Shown: in pieces, positions 1 to 8,082 of the stretch | How positions within the stretch are numbered: position 1 is the stretch's first letter | Layout of the letters: each line of letters begins with the position of its first letter | NCBI RefSeq assembly: GCF_001400735.1 | Contig: NZ_LJPW01000114.1 | Span: 1-37,101, forward strand | Length of the DNA stretch: 37,101 nucleotides | From: Pseudomonas caricapapayae | GTDB lineage: Bacteria; Pseudomonadota; Gammaproteobacteria; Pseudomonadales; Pseudomonadaceae | Reading direction: 5' to 3' | Position numbers and translations under genes: made by a program | The notes under the pieces: generated by a model | The model's input: only the letters and a program-made list of their open reading frames with translations | Database searches by the model: none | What the model was told of the DNA's origin: nothing

Positions 1-51
1 GACAGCGCCAGGACTCAGCCGTCACTCACGTCGCACTCTGCGTCGTCTGGG

Positions 52-208
52 CCATCGTGGTTGAAAAGCACTTAGTTGACAGGGACTGCGTACAAGACAT
101 GACCTGATTATCGTGCCGACGCTCCGCGTCGGCATGCAGTTCGTGACGCTCCGCGTCACACGGCGGCTTTAGGATGTATGTGCCACCGTGGCTGAAAAGC
201 ACTGTGTT
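52..208. repeat. Imperfect direct repeats flanking a double-hairpin element
   Basis: Positions 52-77 and 183-208 carry two copies of a 26-base sequence with the shared core ctgaaaagcact / ttgaaaagcact, matching at 22 of 26 positions by eye. They flank the palindromic element at 111-160. The whole of 1-250 looks like repetitive non-coding DNA, with a further degenerate ctctgcgtc unit near 36-44. I see no convincing gene between the left edge and the end of the efflux transporter at 266. Confidence 0.5.
111..160 (+). repeat. Dispersed double-hairpin repeat, copy A
   Basis: Two consecutive perfect hairpins are visible. The first has arms 114-122 and 126-134 (9 bp, loop tcc) and the second arms 143-149 and 153-159 (7 bp, loop tcc). 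Related copies lie at 27251-27304, 27307-27365, 29484-29533 and 37032-37083. It is REP-like: intergenic, short and palindromic, with no coding capacity. Similar units are common in P. syringae genomes as far as I recall. Confidence 0.7.
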
Positions 209-265
209 AGCCGCGGCCGCAGGGAGGCATGACGGGGTGTAGAGAGTCAAGCCAGCCCTATGACA

Positions 266-1804
266 TTAGTGCCCGCCCCCCGCCGCAGGCCCGGCTTTGG
301 CAGCGAATGGGGGTTTGGCCAGCCAGACCAGCAGGATCAGTCCTGCGAATATCCAGCCCAGCAGGTAGAAGTAATCCACGGTGGACATCATGTAGGCCTG
401 AGCGTTGAGGGTACGTTCCAGTTGTGCGTAGGCCTGCGGGCTCGCGCCGCCCAGGCTGTCGAGGGCATGCCGGGTTGTAGGGTCGAACGTGCTGATGTTT
501 TCACTCAGGTAGGCATGATGCTGGTTGGCGCGACGAATCCAGATCCAGGTGGTCAGTGACGCTGCGAAGCTGCCGCCGAGGGTGCGCAGGAAAGTTGCCA
601 GTCCCGAGCCATCGGCGATCTGGTTGGGCGGCAGGTCGGACAGCAAAATGCTCAGGGTCGGCATGAAGAACAGCGCCACACCAATGCCCATGAACAACTG
701 CACCATCGCCACGTGCTCAAAATCCACGTCGGTATTGAAGCCGGCACGCATGAAACAGCTCAGTCCCATCGCCAGAAACGCCAGCCCTGCCAGGAGCCGC
801 AGGTCGAACTTGTGCGCGTACTTGCCGACAAACGGCGACATCAGCACTGGCAGGATGCCAATCGGCGCAACAGCCAGACCCGCCCAGGTCGCGGTGTAGC
901 CCATCTGGGTCTGCAACCATTGCGGCAATATCAGGTTGATACCGAAGAAACCCGAATAGCCGCCGATCATGACCAGCGTGCCGATACGGAAATTGCGATA
1001 GGCAAACAACCGAAGATTGACGATCGGGTGCTTGTCGGTCATTTCCCAGATCACGAAGAACGTCAGCGCGATCAGTGACGTCAACGAGCCGAAAATGATG
1101 AAGTTCGACTCGAACCAGTCAAGATCATTGCCCTTGTCGAGCACTATCTGCAACGCGCCGACACCGACAATCAGGGCCAGCAAGCCGATGTAATCGAGCG
1201 GTTGATGAGCGGTGCTGACCGGCCTTTTAGCCATTTGCGAACGCACCACCAACACAGCGAACAGGCCGATGGGGATGTTGATGAAGAAAATCCACGGCCA
1301 ACTGTAACTGTCAGTAATCCAGCCACCGAGAATTGGCCCGGCGATAGGCGCGACCACCGTCACCATCGCCAGCAATGCCAGGGCCATGCCCCTTTTGGCA
1401 GGCGGGTACACCGCAATCAGCAGGGTCTGACTCATCGGATACAGCGGGCCGGCCACCATGCCCTGCAACGCCCGGAAACCCACCAGTTCCGGCATGGACT
1501 GGGAAATGCCACACAAAAACGACGCCATCACGAACAGAATGGTGGCCCACAGAAACAGCTTCACCTCGCCGAAGCGGCGGCTGAGCCAGCCGGTCAAGGG
1601 CAAGGCAATCGCGTTGCTGACGGCGAACGAGGTGATGACCCAGGTACTCTGCTCGGAGCTGACCCCCAGGTTGCCGGCAATGGTCGGCAACGCCACGTTG
1701 GCAATCGTGGTATCGAGCACCTGCATGAATGTCGCCAGCGACAGACCGATGGTGCACAACAACAGGCTTGGCGGGGTAAAAGAAGCGGGGGCGTTGTTGC
1801 TCAT
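266..1804 (-). CDS. emrB: DHA2-family MFS efflux permease (EmrB-like)
   Basis: This 512-residue inner-membrane protein should export toxic compounds by proton antiport together with the EmrA-like adaptor encoded just upstream. Its length equals that of E. coli EmrB, and the hydrophobic profile fits 14 membrane helices. The N-terminus holds the DHA2 signature region around LDTTIANVALPTIAGNL, and a motif C-like stretch GPILGGWITD lies near residue 155. The ATG at 1804 has an AGGGA ribosome site about 8 bases upstream. It is the last gene of the marR-emrA-emrB operon, 63 bases after emrA. No outer-membrane TolC-type partner lies within the window, so that would come from elsewhere. The substrate cannot be read from sequence. 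The family is very sure; the symbol is by similarity. Confidence 0.93.
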   Translation of the reverse strand: MSNNAPASFTPPSLLLCTIGLSLATFMQVLDTTIANVALPTIAGNLGVSSEQSTWVITSFAVSNAIALPLTGWLSRRFGEVKLFLWATILFVMASFLCGISQSMPELVGFRALQGMVAGPLYPMSQTLLIAVYPPAKRGMALALLAMVTVVAPIAGPILGGWITDSYSWPWIFFINIPIGLFAVLVVRSQMAKRPVSTAHQPLDYIGLLALIVGVGALQIVLDKGNDLDWFESNFIIFGSLTSLIALTFFVIWEMTDKHPIVNLRLFAYRNFRIGTLVMIGGYSGFFGINLILPQWLQTQMGYTATWAGLAVAPIGILPVLMSPFVGKYAHKFDLRLLAGLAFLAMGLSCFMRAGFNTDVDFEHVAMVQLFMGIGVALFFMPTLSILLSDLPPNQIADGSGLATFLRTLGGSFAASLTTWIWIRRANQHHAYLSENISTFDPTTRHALDSLGGASPQAYAQLERTLNAQAYMMSTVDYFYLLGWIFAGLILLVWLAKPPFAAKAGPAAGGGH

Positions 1805-1830
1805 CGCAAATCCCTGAAGACGAGTGCGAC

Positions 1831-1852
1831 ACCCCGGCCAGATGGCCGGGGT
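1831..1852 (-). other. Intercistronic GC-rich hairpin between emrA and emrB
   Basis: The 63-base gap between the two efflux genes holds a perfect palindrome: arms accccggcc and ggccggggt with a 4-base loop. On the minus-strand transcript it would form a very stable stem about 25 bases before the emrB start. No U-run follows, so it is not a standard terminator. It may protect the emrA mRNA end or reduce read-through into emrB. Confidence 0.55.
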
Positions 1853-1867
1853 TCACGGATTGGCGGT

Positions 1868-3076
1868 TCAGCGCTGAACGGTAGCCTTGCTACTGGAAGC
1901 GCTGTTTTCGTGAATCAGGCGGGCAATCAACGCATCGGCATCGGCCAGTTGCGCGGCGTAGACCTGAGTGCTGAACGCTGCCTGCTTACGCGGCTGTTGC
2001 GCCAGGACCGGGCCGCTCTGGTCGTGCAGATTGACCTCGACCGTGGTCGACAGACCGATGCGCAACGGGTGCTTTACCAGCTCATCCGGGTTGATGTGCA
2101 CGCGAACCGGCACGCGCTGAACAATCTTGATCCAGTTACCCGTCGCGTTCTGCGCAGGCAGCAGCGCAAAAGCGCTACCCGTACCAGCCCCCAGACTGTC
2201 GATGGTGCCGCTGTATTTGACATCGCTGCCATACAGGTCGGAGCTGATCTCCACCGGTTGCCCGATGCGCATCTTGCCCAGTTGGGTTTCCTTGAAGTTG
2301 GCATCGATCCACAACTGATCCAGCGGGATGACAGCCATGGTCGCGGTGCCAGGCTGAATGCGCTGGCCCAGTTGCACGCTGCGCTTGGCCACATAACCGG
2401 TGACCGGCGCTACCAGCGTGCTGCGTGCATTGGCCAGAAAGGCCTGGCGTAGCTGGGAGGCAGCAGCTTTGACGTCGGGATGTGAAGAAACAACCGTGTC
2501 GTCGACCAGCGCCACGCTGGTGCTCAACTGCTGCTGAATATTGTTCAGCGCGCTTTGCGCACTGGTCAGACTGTCTCTGGCATGCGACAGCTCTTCCTGG
2601 GAAATCGCCCCGCCCGCGGCCAGGCTGCGCCGCCGGTTGTAGTTGTCCTGAGCAGTCTGCACGGCGGCGCGCTGGGCAGCCAGTTGAGCTTTCATGCCGT
2701 CTACATTGCTGTACAAACCACGTACCTGACGCACAACCTTGCCCAGATTGGCCTCGGCGCTTTGCAGCGAGACTTCGGCGTCGCTTGGATCGAACTTGAG
2801 CAAGACCTGCCCTTCGTGCACCAGATCCCCGTCGTCGGCACCAATGCTGATAACGGTTCCAGTGACCAACGGAGTAATTTCGACCACGTTGCCATTTACG
2901 TAAGCGTCGTCGGTCTCTTCGCTCCACTGTCCATAGACCTCGTACCAGGCCCAGATGGCCAGACCAAGGATCACGACGATGACAGCAAGCCCGATCAGCA
3001 GGAACTTGCGCTTGCCCGGCTTCGGCGTTTGCTGTGAAGACGGGGCAGATGTGTTTTCAGCGGCGGCAGTGGCCAT
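1868..3076 (-). CDS. emrA: HlyD-family membrane fusion protein (EmrA-like)
   Basis: This 402-residue periplasmic adaptor should link the EmrB-like pump to an outer-membrane channel. After a short Ser/Pro-rich cytoplasmic tail, one membrane helix spans roughly residues 26-46 (core LLIGLAVIVVILGLAIWAWY). Then comes the half-lipoyl domain with the family motif TDDAYVNGN near residues 55-63, a long alpha-helical hairpin rich in Gln/Ala (about 100-200), and the second half-lipoyl/beta-barrel part (GYVAKRSVQLGQRIQPG). The ATG at 3076 follows an AAGGTAA ribosome site. It lies 76 bases downstream of the marR gene and before emrB, the usual order for EmrRAB-type systems. E. coli EmrA has 390 residues, so the length is normal. 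Confidence 0.93.
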   Translation of the reverse strand: MATAAAENTSAPSSQQTPKPGKRKFLLIGLAVIVVILGLAIWAWYEVYGQWSEETDDAYVNGNVVEITPLVTGTVISIGADDGDLVHEGQVLLKFDPSDAEVSLQSAEANLGKVVRQVRGLYSNVDGMKAQLAAQRAAVQTAQDNYNRRRSLAAGGAISQEELSHARDSLTSAQSALNNIQQQLSTSVALVDDTVVSSHPDVKAAASQLRQAFLANARSTLVAPVTGYVAKRSVQLGQRIQPGTATMAVIPLDQLWIDANFKETQLGKMRIGQPVEISSDLYGSDVKYSGTIDSLGAGTGSAFALLPAQNATGNWIKIVQRVPVRVHINPDELVKHPLRIGLSTTVEVNLHDQSGPVLAQQPRKQAAFSTQVYAAQLADADALIARLIHENSASSSKATVQR

Positions 3077-3152
3077 GGCAGTTACCTTGTAATCAGCAAA
3101 ACGGCGGGACGACAGCGACAGGCAGGTTCATGCCTGCCGACAGGTCCGACGC

Positions 3153-3641
3153 TCAGCTTTTTGCTTTGGGGTTGAAGCTCAGACGAGTCAGGGTGATGTG
3201 GTCATCGGCGGCCACCAGCACTTTGGTGAGAATCCTTTTCAGAGTCTCGACCTCATCACTGTCGAGCGCCGCGAATGTATCGTTCATGGCGTCCGCGCCA
3301 ATCTGCGGCAGCAGATCCGAAAGCGCCTGGCCCTGCTCGGTCAGGGCCAGGCGCACTTGACGACGATCAGTCGCTGATCGCTTGCGCACAACCAGCCCCT
3401 TCTGCTCAAGCCGATCGAGCATGCGGGTCATCGAACCGCTGTCGAGCGACAGGTGCCGACACAATTCGACGGGGGTATCCGTCGAAAACTGGGCAATGAT
3501 GATCAGCACCTTGAACTGCGCGAACGTCACGTCATAAGGCAGCAGGTACTTGTCGAGCATGCGGTCTTTAAGCGCATTGGTGCGACCGACCAGCAGCCCG
3601 ATCAGGCTGGAATCAAAATTGTCGGGGCTGAAATGTTTCAA
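3153..3641 (-). CDS. MarR-family transcriptional regulator of the efflux operon
   Basis: This 162-residue protein has the typical MarR layout: dimerisation helices at both ends around a winged helix-turn-helix (about residues 55-115) with the family motif SGSMTRMLDRLEQKGLV and a wing with RSATDRRQVRLALTEQG. It heads the operon with emrA and emrB, so it is most simply a local ligand-responsive repressor. The chosen start is TTG at 3641, with GGA about 7 bases upstream. The reading frame stays open upstream through CTG-GAT-GAA-TTC, so a slightly longer N-terminus cannot be excluded. Two identical palindromes in the promoter are the likely operators. The inducing compound is unknown. Confidence 0.9.
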   Translation of the reverse strand: MKHFSPDNFDSSLIGLLVGRTNALKDRMLDKYLLPYDVTFAQFKVLIIIAQFSTDTPVELCRHLSLDSGSMTRMLDRLEQKGLVVRKRSATDRRQVRLALTEQGQALSDLLPQIGADAMNDTFAALDSDEVETLKRILTKVLVAADDHITLTRLSFNPKAKS

Positions 3642-3657
3642 GAATTCATCCAGATAG

Positions 3658-3669
3658 CTGCCTAGGCAG
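3658..3669. promoter_or_regulatory. Putative MarR operator 1 (12-bp palindrome)
   Basis: The sequence ctgcctaggcag is a perfect palindrome lying just downstream of the predicted -10 box and 17 bases before the TTG start of the marR gene. An identical copy lies at 3686-3697. Bound protein here would block transcript initiation or early elongation. Confidence 0.65.
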
Positions 3670-3679
3670 TGATTGCAAA

Positions 3680-3707
3680 ATATTACTGCCTAGGCAGCCG
3701 TTGTCAA
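3680..3707 (-). promoter_or_regulatory. Sigma70-type promoter of the marR-emrAB operon
   Basis: Reading the minus strand, a perfect TTGACA -35 box (3707-3702) is followed after 16 bases by TAATAT, or after 17 by AATATT, as the -10 box. The upstream palindrome at 3686-3697 fills the spacer, so bound repressor would block RNA polymerase directly. Confidence 0.65.
3686..3697. promoter_or_regulatory. Putative MarR operator 2 (12-bp palindrome)
   Basis: This is the second exact copy of ctgcctaggcag, with its centre 28 bp from the first. It lies between the -35 and -10 boxes of the operon promoter. Two identical sites framing the -10 region are the expected architecture for autorepression. Confidence 0.68.
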
Positions 3708-3740
3708 AGCATTTATTAGCTTGCTTGCTAAATACGCATA

Positions 3741-3774
3741 AAAAAAACGACCGCTGGCAAGGCGGTCGTTTTCG
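3741..3774 (-). terminator. Rho-independent terminator of miaE
   Basis: An 11-bp hairpin (arms 3744-3754 and 3762-3772, core cgaccgc/gcggtcg) is followed on the minus strand by a run of seven U residues (plus-strand a's at 3741-3747). It begins about 20 bases after the miaE stop codon. Confidence 0.85.
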
Positions 3775-3792
3775 AAGTGCGCGCTACAGAAA

Positions 3793-4404
3793 TCAGGCGG
3801 CGACAGGTACGCCACTGTGAAAGCGGAACTCTTCGTCCGGGGTTTCGATCAGCTCACGTTCGGCCAGACGGATCTCCTCGATCTTGGCATCGACATCAGC
3901 CTTGTCGCCGTAGCTGTAAGCCAGCTTCAGATAATCCTGAAAATGCCGCGCCTCGGACTTCAGCAGACCGCCGTAGAACTTCGCCAGTTCTTCATCCAGG
4001 TGCGGCACCAGCGCAGCGAAGCGCTCGCAGGAACGCGCTTCGACGATAGCGCCGACGATCAGGGCGTCGGTCAGCCGGTACGGGTTATGGTTGCGCACGA
4101 GCTTGCGCAGCGCTCCGGCATAACGCGCTGAGCTGATATTGGCCATGGGGATCTGGCGCTTTCTGATGATGCTGATCACTTGCTCGAAATGGCGCAGCTC
4201 TTCCCGAGCCAGACGCGACATCTTGCTCAACAGGTCAAACTTGTCGTTGTACTGGAACATGAACTGAAACGCCGCCCCGGCGGCCTTCTTCTCGTTGTTC
4301 GCATGGTCGATCAACAGGATGTCCAGGTTGCGCAGTGCAGCCTGGACCCAGCTGTCAGGCGTGCGGCAAAGCAGGAAGGCTTCGATTTCGGGGATCGGGT
4401 ACAT
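3793..4404 (-). CDS. miaE: tRNA-(ms2io6A37) hydroxylase MiaE
   Basis: MiaE hydroxylates the isopentenyl group of 2-methylthio-N6-isopentenyladenosine at position 37 of tRNAs, an oxygen-dependent di-iron reaction in the cytoplasm. The 203-residue product shows the four-helix di-iron ligand pattern: E38, E69 with H72 (EELRH), E122 (VEARSCE) and E151 with H154 (SEARH). An open frame runs upstream to 4470, but the family N-terminus begins MYPIPEIEAFL. I therefore place the start at the ATG of 4404, with a GTGAG ribosome site about 7 bases before it. It is a single-gene unit ending at its own terminator. The DUF1289 gene lies 95 bases upstream on the same strand and may be cotranscribed. Confidence 0.9.
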   Translation of the reverse strand: MYPIPEIEAFLLCRTPDSWVQAALRNLDILLIDHANNEKKAAGAAFQFMFQYNDKFDLLSKMSRLAREELRHFEQVISIIRKRQIPMANISSARYAGALRKLVRNHNPYRLTDALIVGAIVEARSCERFAALVPHLDEELAKFYGGLLKSEARHFQDYLKLAYSYGDKADVDAKIEEIRLAERELIETPDEEFRFHSGVPVAA

Positions 4405-4499
4405 AGGCTCACAGAATGACGGAGAGACAAAGCGCGTGATTATACGAGGAGCGACGCTACCTCGCGACACAAATGCATGCGACCACCGGACAAGCCTGG

Positions 4500-4979
4500 T
4501 CAGGCTCCGAATGCGTCGCGCAGAAAGCCTGGCGCGATATAACGCTGATAATGCGCCTCGGACAGCAGGAAAAACTCGCGGTCGATCGCGTCACGTAACT
4601 CTGGCAGCGTCCAGTCACGAAACTCCGGCAGCAGCACGAAACCGTAAGCCTCGACCTGACTGATGACCCGCGCACCCCGTGCGATCAATTGGTAAGCCCA
4701 GCAATACTCGGACTGATGCGGCACAAAACGGATCTTGCGCTGGGTGAGCTGGGCACGCAGCTTGTCGGCGTCAAACACTTCAAGCTTGGCAGTCATCACC
4801 TGGACCAGCAATTGCTCCAGACGTAGCCAGACCGCTCTTTTTTCGTCGTCGTTGTAGCCGTTCCAGTGGATGACCTCGTGGTGGAACCGTTTGCAGCCAC
4901 GGCACACCAGATCCCCGTAAACAGTGGAGCAAAGGCCGACGCAGGGGGTTTTGATGATGTAATCGGGCATGTCGGGCAA
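4500..4979 (-). CDS. DUF1289-type small Cys-cluster protein
   Basis: The 159-residue product has an N-terminal cysteine cluster C13-x3-C17-x8-C26-x2-C29 in the context TPCVGLC...CRGCKR, the hallmark of DUF1289. This suggests a bound metal ion or Fe-S centre. The rest, about residues 40-159, is rich in charged helices (DEKRAVWLRLEQLL, LPELRDAIDREFFLL) and lacks a known catalytic motif. It has no signal peptide or membrane segment. Starts at M1 (4979) and M4 are equally possible because neither has a clear ribosome site. It is divergent from acnB. Its function is unknown; the family assignment is good. Confidence 0.8.
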   Translation of the reverse strand: MPDMPDYIIKTPCVGLCSTVYGDLVCRGCKRFHHEVIHWNGYNDDEKRAVWLRLEQLLVQVMTAKLEVFDADKLRAQLTQRKIRFVPHQSEYCWAYQLIARGARVISQVEAYGFVLLPEFRDWTLPELRDAIDREFFLLSEAHYQRYIAPGFLRDAFGA

Positions 4980-5056
4980 GGCTGCGGAAGGCGAAACAGA
5001 GGCTCATGTTAGCCCTTTGTCTAAGCAAGTTCACCCCCGAAGATGTAGGGGCTAAC

Positions 5057-5085
5057 TTACCTTTGGCGAAGTTTTGGCGTAGAAT
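5057..5085 (+). promoter_or_regulatory. Candidate sigma70 promoter of acnB
   Basis: TTACCT (5057-5062) and TAGAAT (5080-5085) are separated by 17 bases. The -10 box is a good match and the -35 box a poor one. Initiation here would give a leader of about 280 bases. Just upstream an 8-bp inverted repeat gttagccc/gggctaac (5008-5015, 5049-5056) may be a regulator site. The assignment is tentative. Confidence 0.35.
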
Positions 5086-5107
5086 CAGCGAGCCTTTTAA
5101 GGCGCCA

Positions 5108-5239
5108 ATGTCCGTTGGAAGCTGTTTTCAAAGCGTCACGAGCACAGTCAGGTTAACCCCGCATTGCGGCGTCGACAGGCCATTCCCTCATCAAGAATGG
5201 TCGTGTCGACCGTCACTCCCCCCCGTTCTGCAGGCGTAA
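5108..5239 (+). CDS. Possible 43-codon upstream ORF in the acnB leader
   Basis: An ATG at 5108 is preceded by AAGG about 6 bases upstream and opens a frame of 43 sense codons ending TAA at 5237-5239. The predicted peptide begins MSVGSCFQSVTSTV and is Ser-, Pro- and Cys-containing, with no recognisable domain. It spans exactly the interval between the arms of the 16-bp inverted repeat: the first arm overlaps codons 4-9 and the second begins 2 bases after the stop. If translated it could act as a leader peptide whose translation opens the hairpin. It could equally be a chance ORF over structured RNA or DNA. Confidence 0.22.
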   Translation: MSVGSCFQSVTSTVRLTPHCGVDRPFPHQEWSCRPSLPPVLQA

Positions 5240-5257
5240 AACTTTGAAAACAGCTTC
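5118..5257. repeat. Nested inverted-repeat element in the acnB leader
   Basis: The arms gaagctgttttcaaag (5118-5133) and ctttgaaaacagcttc (5242-5257) are perfect 16-bp inverted repeats, 108 bases apart. Inside lies a second stem: gtcgaca/tgtcgac (5171-5177, 5204-5210) plus ccattc/gaatgg (5180-5185, 5195-5200). A further 7-bp hairpin caaggct/agccttg sits at 5285-5303. Most of the 394-base gap between the DUF1289 gene and acnB is therefore structured. This could be a cis-acting leader RNA or the remains of a short transposable element; I see no clear target duplication. Confidence 0.6.
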
Positions 5258-5373
5258 TGTTAGGAATCGCTGACACCCTGCCAACAAGGCTCAATAAGCC
5301 TTGCGTGGGTACAGACGATTTCTGGATGAGCGTCCCGGACACCCATTTGGGACCACTGATGAGGGTTAATACT

Positions 5374-7974
5374 GTGCTTGAAGCCTACCGTAAACACATC
5401 GAAGAGCGTGCCGCCCAGGGTATCGTGCCCCAGCCGCTTAACGCCGAACAAACTGCAGGCCTGGTCGAGCTGCTGAAGAATCCCCCGGCTGGCGAAGAAG
5501 CTTTCCTTGTCGATCTGATCACCAATCGCGTTCCGCCAGGCGTTGACGAAGCTGCCTACGTCAAGGCCGGCTTCCTGTCTGCCCTGGCCAAGGGCGAAGC
5601 CACTTCTCCCCTGATCGATAAAAAACGCGCCACCGAACTGCTGGGCACCATGCAGGGTGGCTACAACATCGTCACCCTGGTTGAGCTGCTCGACGACGCT
5701 ACCCTTGCGCCGGTCGCAGCCGAACAACTCAAGCACACCCTGCTGATGTTCGATGCTTTCCACGACGTGGCCGAAAAAGCCAAGAGCGGTAATGTCCACG
5801 CCAAGGCTGTCCTGCAGTCCTGGGCTGACGGCGAGTGGTTCAAGAAGCGCCCGATGCTGGCCGAGAAGATCAGTCTGCGCGTGTTCAAGGTCACCGGCGA
5901 AACCAACACCGACGACCTGTCCCCGGCACCTGATGCCTGGTCGCGTCCGGACATCCCGCTGCACGCCCTGGCCATGCTGAAAATGGCCCGTGACGGCATT
6001 GTCCCGGACGTTCAGGGCTCCATCGGCCCGATGAAACAGATCGAAGACATGCGCGGTCAGGGTTTCCCTATCGCCTACGTCGGTGACGTGGTCGGTACCG
6101 GCTCCTCGCGTAAATCGGCAACCAACTCGGTGCTGTGGTTCTTCGGCGACGACGTTCCTTACGTGCCGAACAAGCGTGCCGGTGGTTTCTGCTTCGGCAG
6201 CAAAATTGCCCCGATCTTCTACAACACCATGGAAGATGCTGGCGCCCTGCCAATCGAATTCGATGTCTCGAACATCAACATGGGCGACGTGATCGACGTT
6301 TACCCTTACGCTGGCAAGGTCTGCAAGCACGACAGCGACGAAGTCATCACCACCTTCGAAATGAAGACCCCGGTGCTGCTCGACGAAGTTCGCGCAGGCG
6401 GCCGTATTCCGCTGATCATCGGTCGCGGCCTGACCAGCAAGGCGCGCGCCGAACTGGGCCTGCCTGAGTTCGACCTGTTCAAGACCCCGGACCAGCCAGC
6501 AGAAAGCACCAAGGGTTACACCCTGGCGCAGAAGATGGTCGGCAAGGCGTGCGGCGTAGCAGGCGTTCGTCCTGGCACCTACTGCGAGCCGAAGATGACC
6601 ACCGTCGGCTCTCAGGACACCACTGGCCCGATGACCCGCGACGAGCTGAAAGACCTGGCGTGCCTGGGTTTCTCGACCGATCTGGTCATGCAGTCGTTCT
6701 GCCACACCGCGGCCTATCCGAAGCCGATCGACGTCAAGACCCACCACACGCTGCCTGACTTCATCATGACCCGTGGCGGCGTTTCCCTGCGTCCGGGCGA
6801 CGGCATCATCCACAGCTGGCTGAACCGCATGCTGCTGCCGGACACCGTCGGCACCGGTGGCGACTCGCACACCCGCTTCCCGATCGGTATCTCCTTCCCG
6901 GCCGGTTCCGGTCTGGTAGCGTTTGCTGCTGCCACCGGCGTCATGCCTCTGGACATGCCTGAGTCGATCCTGGTTCGCTTCAAGGGCAAGATGCAACCCG
7001 GCATCACTCTGCGCGACCTGGTTCACGCCATTCCTTACTACGCGATTCAGGCCGGCCTGCTGACCGTAGAGAAGAAAGGCAAGAAGAACGCATTCTCCGG
7101 TCGCATCCTGGAGATCGAAGGCCTCGACAACCTGAGCATCGAGCAGGCTTTCGAGCTGTCCGACGCCTCTGCCGAGCGTTCGGCTGCCGGTTGCACCATC
7201 AAGCTGGCCAAAGAGCCGATCATCGAATACCTGAATTCGAACATCACCCTGCTGCGCTGGATGATCGAACAGGGTTACGGTGATCCTCGCACCCTGGAGC
7301 GGCGTGCTCAGGCGATGGAAGCCTGGATTGCCAACCCGGAGCTGCTGGAAGCCGACAAGGACGCCGAGTACGCCGAAATCATCGAAATCGATCTGGCCGA
7401 CGTCAAAGAGCCTGTGCTCTGCGCGCCGAACGACCCGGACGATGCCCGCCTGCTGTCTTCGGTACAGGGCGAGAAGATCGACGAAGTGTTCATCGGCTCC
7501 TGCATGACCAACATCGGTCACTTCCGCGCTGCGGGCAAGTTGCTGGATCAGGTCAAAGGTCAGTTGCCGACACGTCTGTGGCTGTCGCCGCCGACCAAGA
7601 TGGACGCTCACCAGCTGACCGAGGAAGGCTACTACGGCATCTACGGCAAGGCTGGCGCGCGCATGGAAATGCCAGGCTGCTCGCTGTGCATGGGTAACCA
7701 GGCACGCGTCGAGCCGAACTCGACCGTGGTGTCGACATCGACCCGTAACTTCCCGAACCGTCTCGGTGACGGCGCAAACGTCTACCTGGCCTCGGCGGAG
7801 CTGGCATCTGTTGCTTCGATCCTGGGTCGTCTGCCGACCGTCGAAGAGTACATGGGCTACGCCAACCAGATCGATACGATGGCAGCGGACGTATACCGCT
7901 ACCTGAGCTTCGATCAGATCGCCGAGTTCCGTGAAGCCGCTGCAAATGCCAACATCCCGGCACTGCAAGTGTAA
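5374..7974 (+). CDS. acnB: Aconitate hydratase B
   Basis: AcnB interconverts citrate and isocitrate in the TCA cycle and also handles 2-methyl-cis-aconitate. In other bacteria the apo-form binds mRNA. The 866-residue product matches the E. coli enzyme (865) closely along its length. The [4Fe-4S] ligands fall at C710, C769 and C772, the same numbers as in E. coli, within FIGSCMTN and GCSLCMGN. An open frame extends to 5305, but homologues begin (M/V)[13 protein letters not shown]. The GTG at 5374 has GAGGG 8 bases upstream, so I use it. The gene is monocistronic, with a strong terminator 20 bases after the stop. The long structured leader suggests post-transcriptional control, possibly iron-related. 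Confidence 0.97.
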   Translation: MLEAYRKHIEERAAQGIVPQPLNAEQTAGLVELLKNPPAGEEAFLVDLITNRVPPGVDEAAYVKAGFLSALAKGEATSPLIDKKRATELLGTMQGGYNIVTLVELLDDATLAPVAAEQLKHTLLMFDAFHDVAEKAKSGNVHAKAVLQSWADGEWFKKRPMLAEKISLRVFKVTGETNTDDLSPAPDAWSRPDIPLHALAMLKMARDGIVPDVQGSIGPMKQIEDMRGQGFPIAYVGDVVGTGSSRKSATNSVLWFFGDDVPYVPNKRAGGFCFGSKIAPIFYNTMEDAGALPIEFDVSNINMGDVIDVYPYAGKVCKHDSDEVITTFEMKTPVLLDEVRAGGRIPLIIGRGLTSKARAELGLPEFDLFKTPDQPAESTKGYTLAQKMVGKACGVAGVRPGTYCEPKMTTVGSQDTTGPMTRDELKDLACLGFSTDLVMQSFCHTAAYPKPIDVKTHHTLPDFIMTRGGVSLRPGDGIIHSWLNRMLLPDTVGTGGDSHTRFPIGISFPAGSGLVAFAAATGVMPLDMPESILVRFKGKMQPGITLRDLVHAIPYYAIQAGLLTVEKKGKKNAFSGRILEIEGLDNLSIEQAFELSDASAERSAAGCTIKLAKEPIIEYLNSNITLLRWMIEQGYGDPRTLERRAQAMEAWIANPELLEADKDAEYAEIIEIDLADVKEPVLCAPNDPDDARLLSSVQGEKIDEVFIGSCMTNIGHFRAAGKLLDQVKGQLPTRLWLSPPTKMDAHQLTEEGYYGIYGKAGARMEMPGCSLCMGNQARVEPNSTVVSTSTRNFPNRLGDGANVYLASAELASVASILGRLPTVEEYMGYANQIDTMAADVYRYLSFDQIAEFREAAANANIPALQV

Positions 7975-7996
7975 TCACTGCGCAAAGCGTTAAAAG

Positions 7997-8024
7997 AACC
8001 CCGTCCTCGTGACGGGGTTTTTTT
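7997..8024 (+). terminator. Rho-independent terminator of acnB
   Basis: A perfect 9-bp hairpin aaccccgtc/gacggggtt (7997-8005, 8011-8019, loop ctcgt) runs into a U-tract at 8018-8024, starting 22 bases after the acnB stop. Confidence 0.9.
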
Positions 8025-8082
8025 GGCCTGAATCATCCTCGTACATATATTTTTCACATTCGGATGGCTATAGTGGCGGCCC

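Noticed and set aside
1202..2452. 416-codon plus-strand ORF spanning emrB and emrA
   Set aside because: It crosses two clear minus-strand genes and their intercistronic hairpin. Its composition (Arg, Gln, His) is typical of a shadow frame.
3793..4470. Longer MiaE start at 4470
   Set aside because: The extra 22 residues are Arg/Ser-rich and atypical; the family N-terminus and a ribosome site support ATG 4404.
5118..5257. Calling the acnB leader element a MITE
   Set aside because: The 16-bp terminal repeats fit, but the flanks (cgttg on the left, tgtta on the right) show no target-site duplication and no second copy is in the window. Kept only as an alternative explanation.
5260..7968. Very long minus-strand ORF (902 codons) opposite acnB
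   Set aside because: It mirrors acnB codon by codon, is rich in Arg, His, Gln and Val, has no family resemblance or ribosome site, and is explained by GC-rich third-position codon bias in the true gene.
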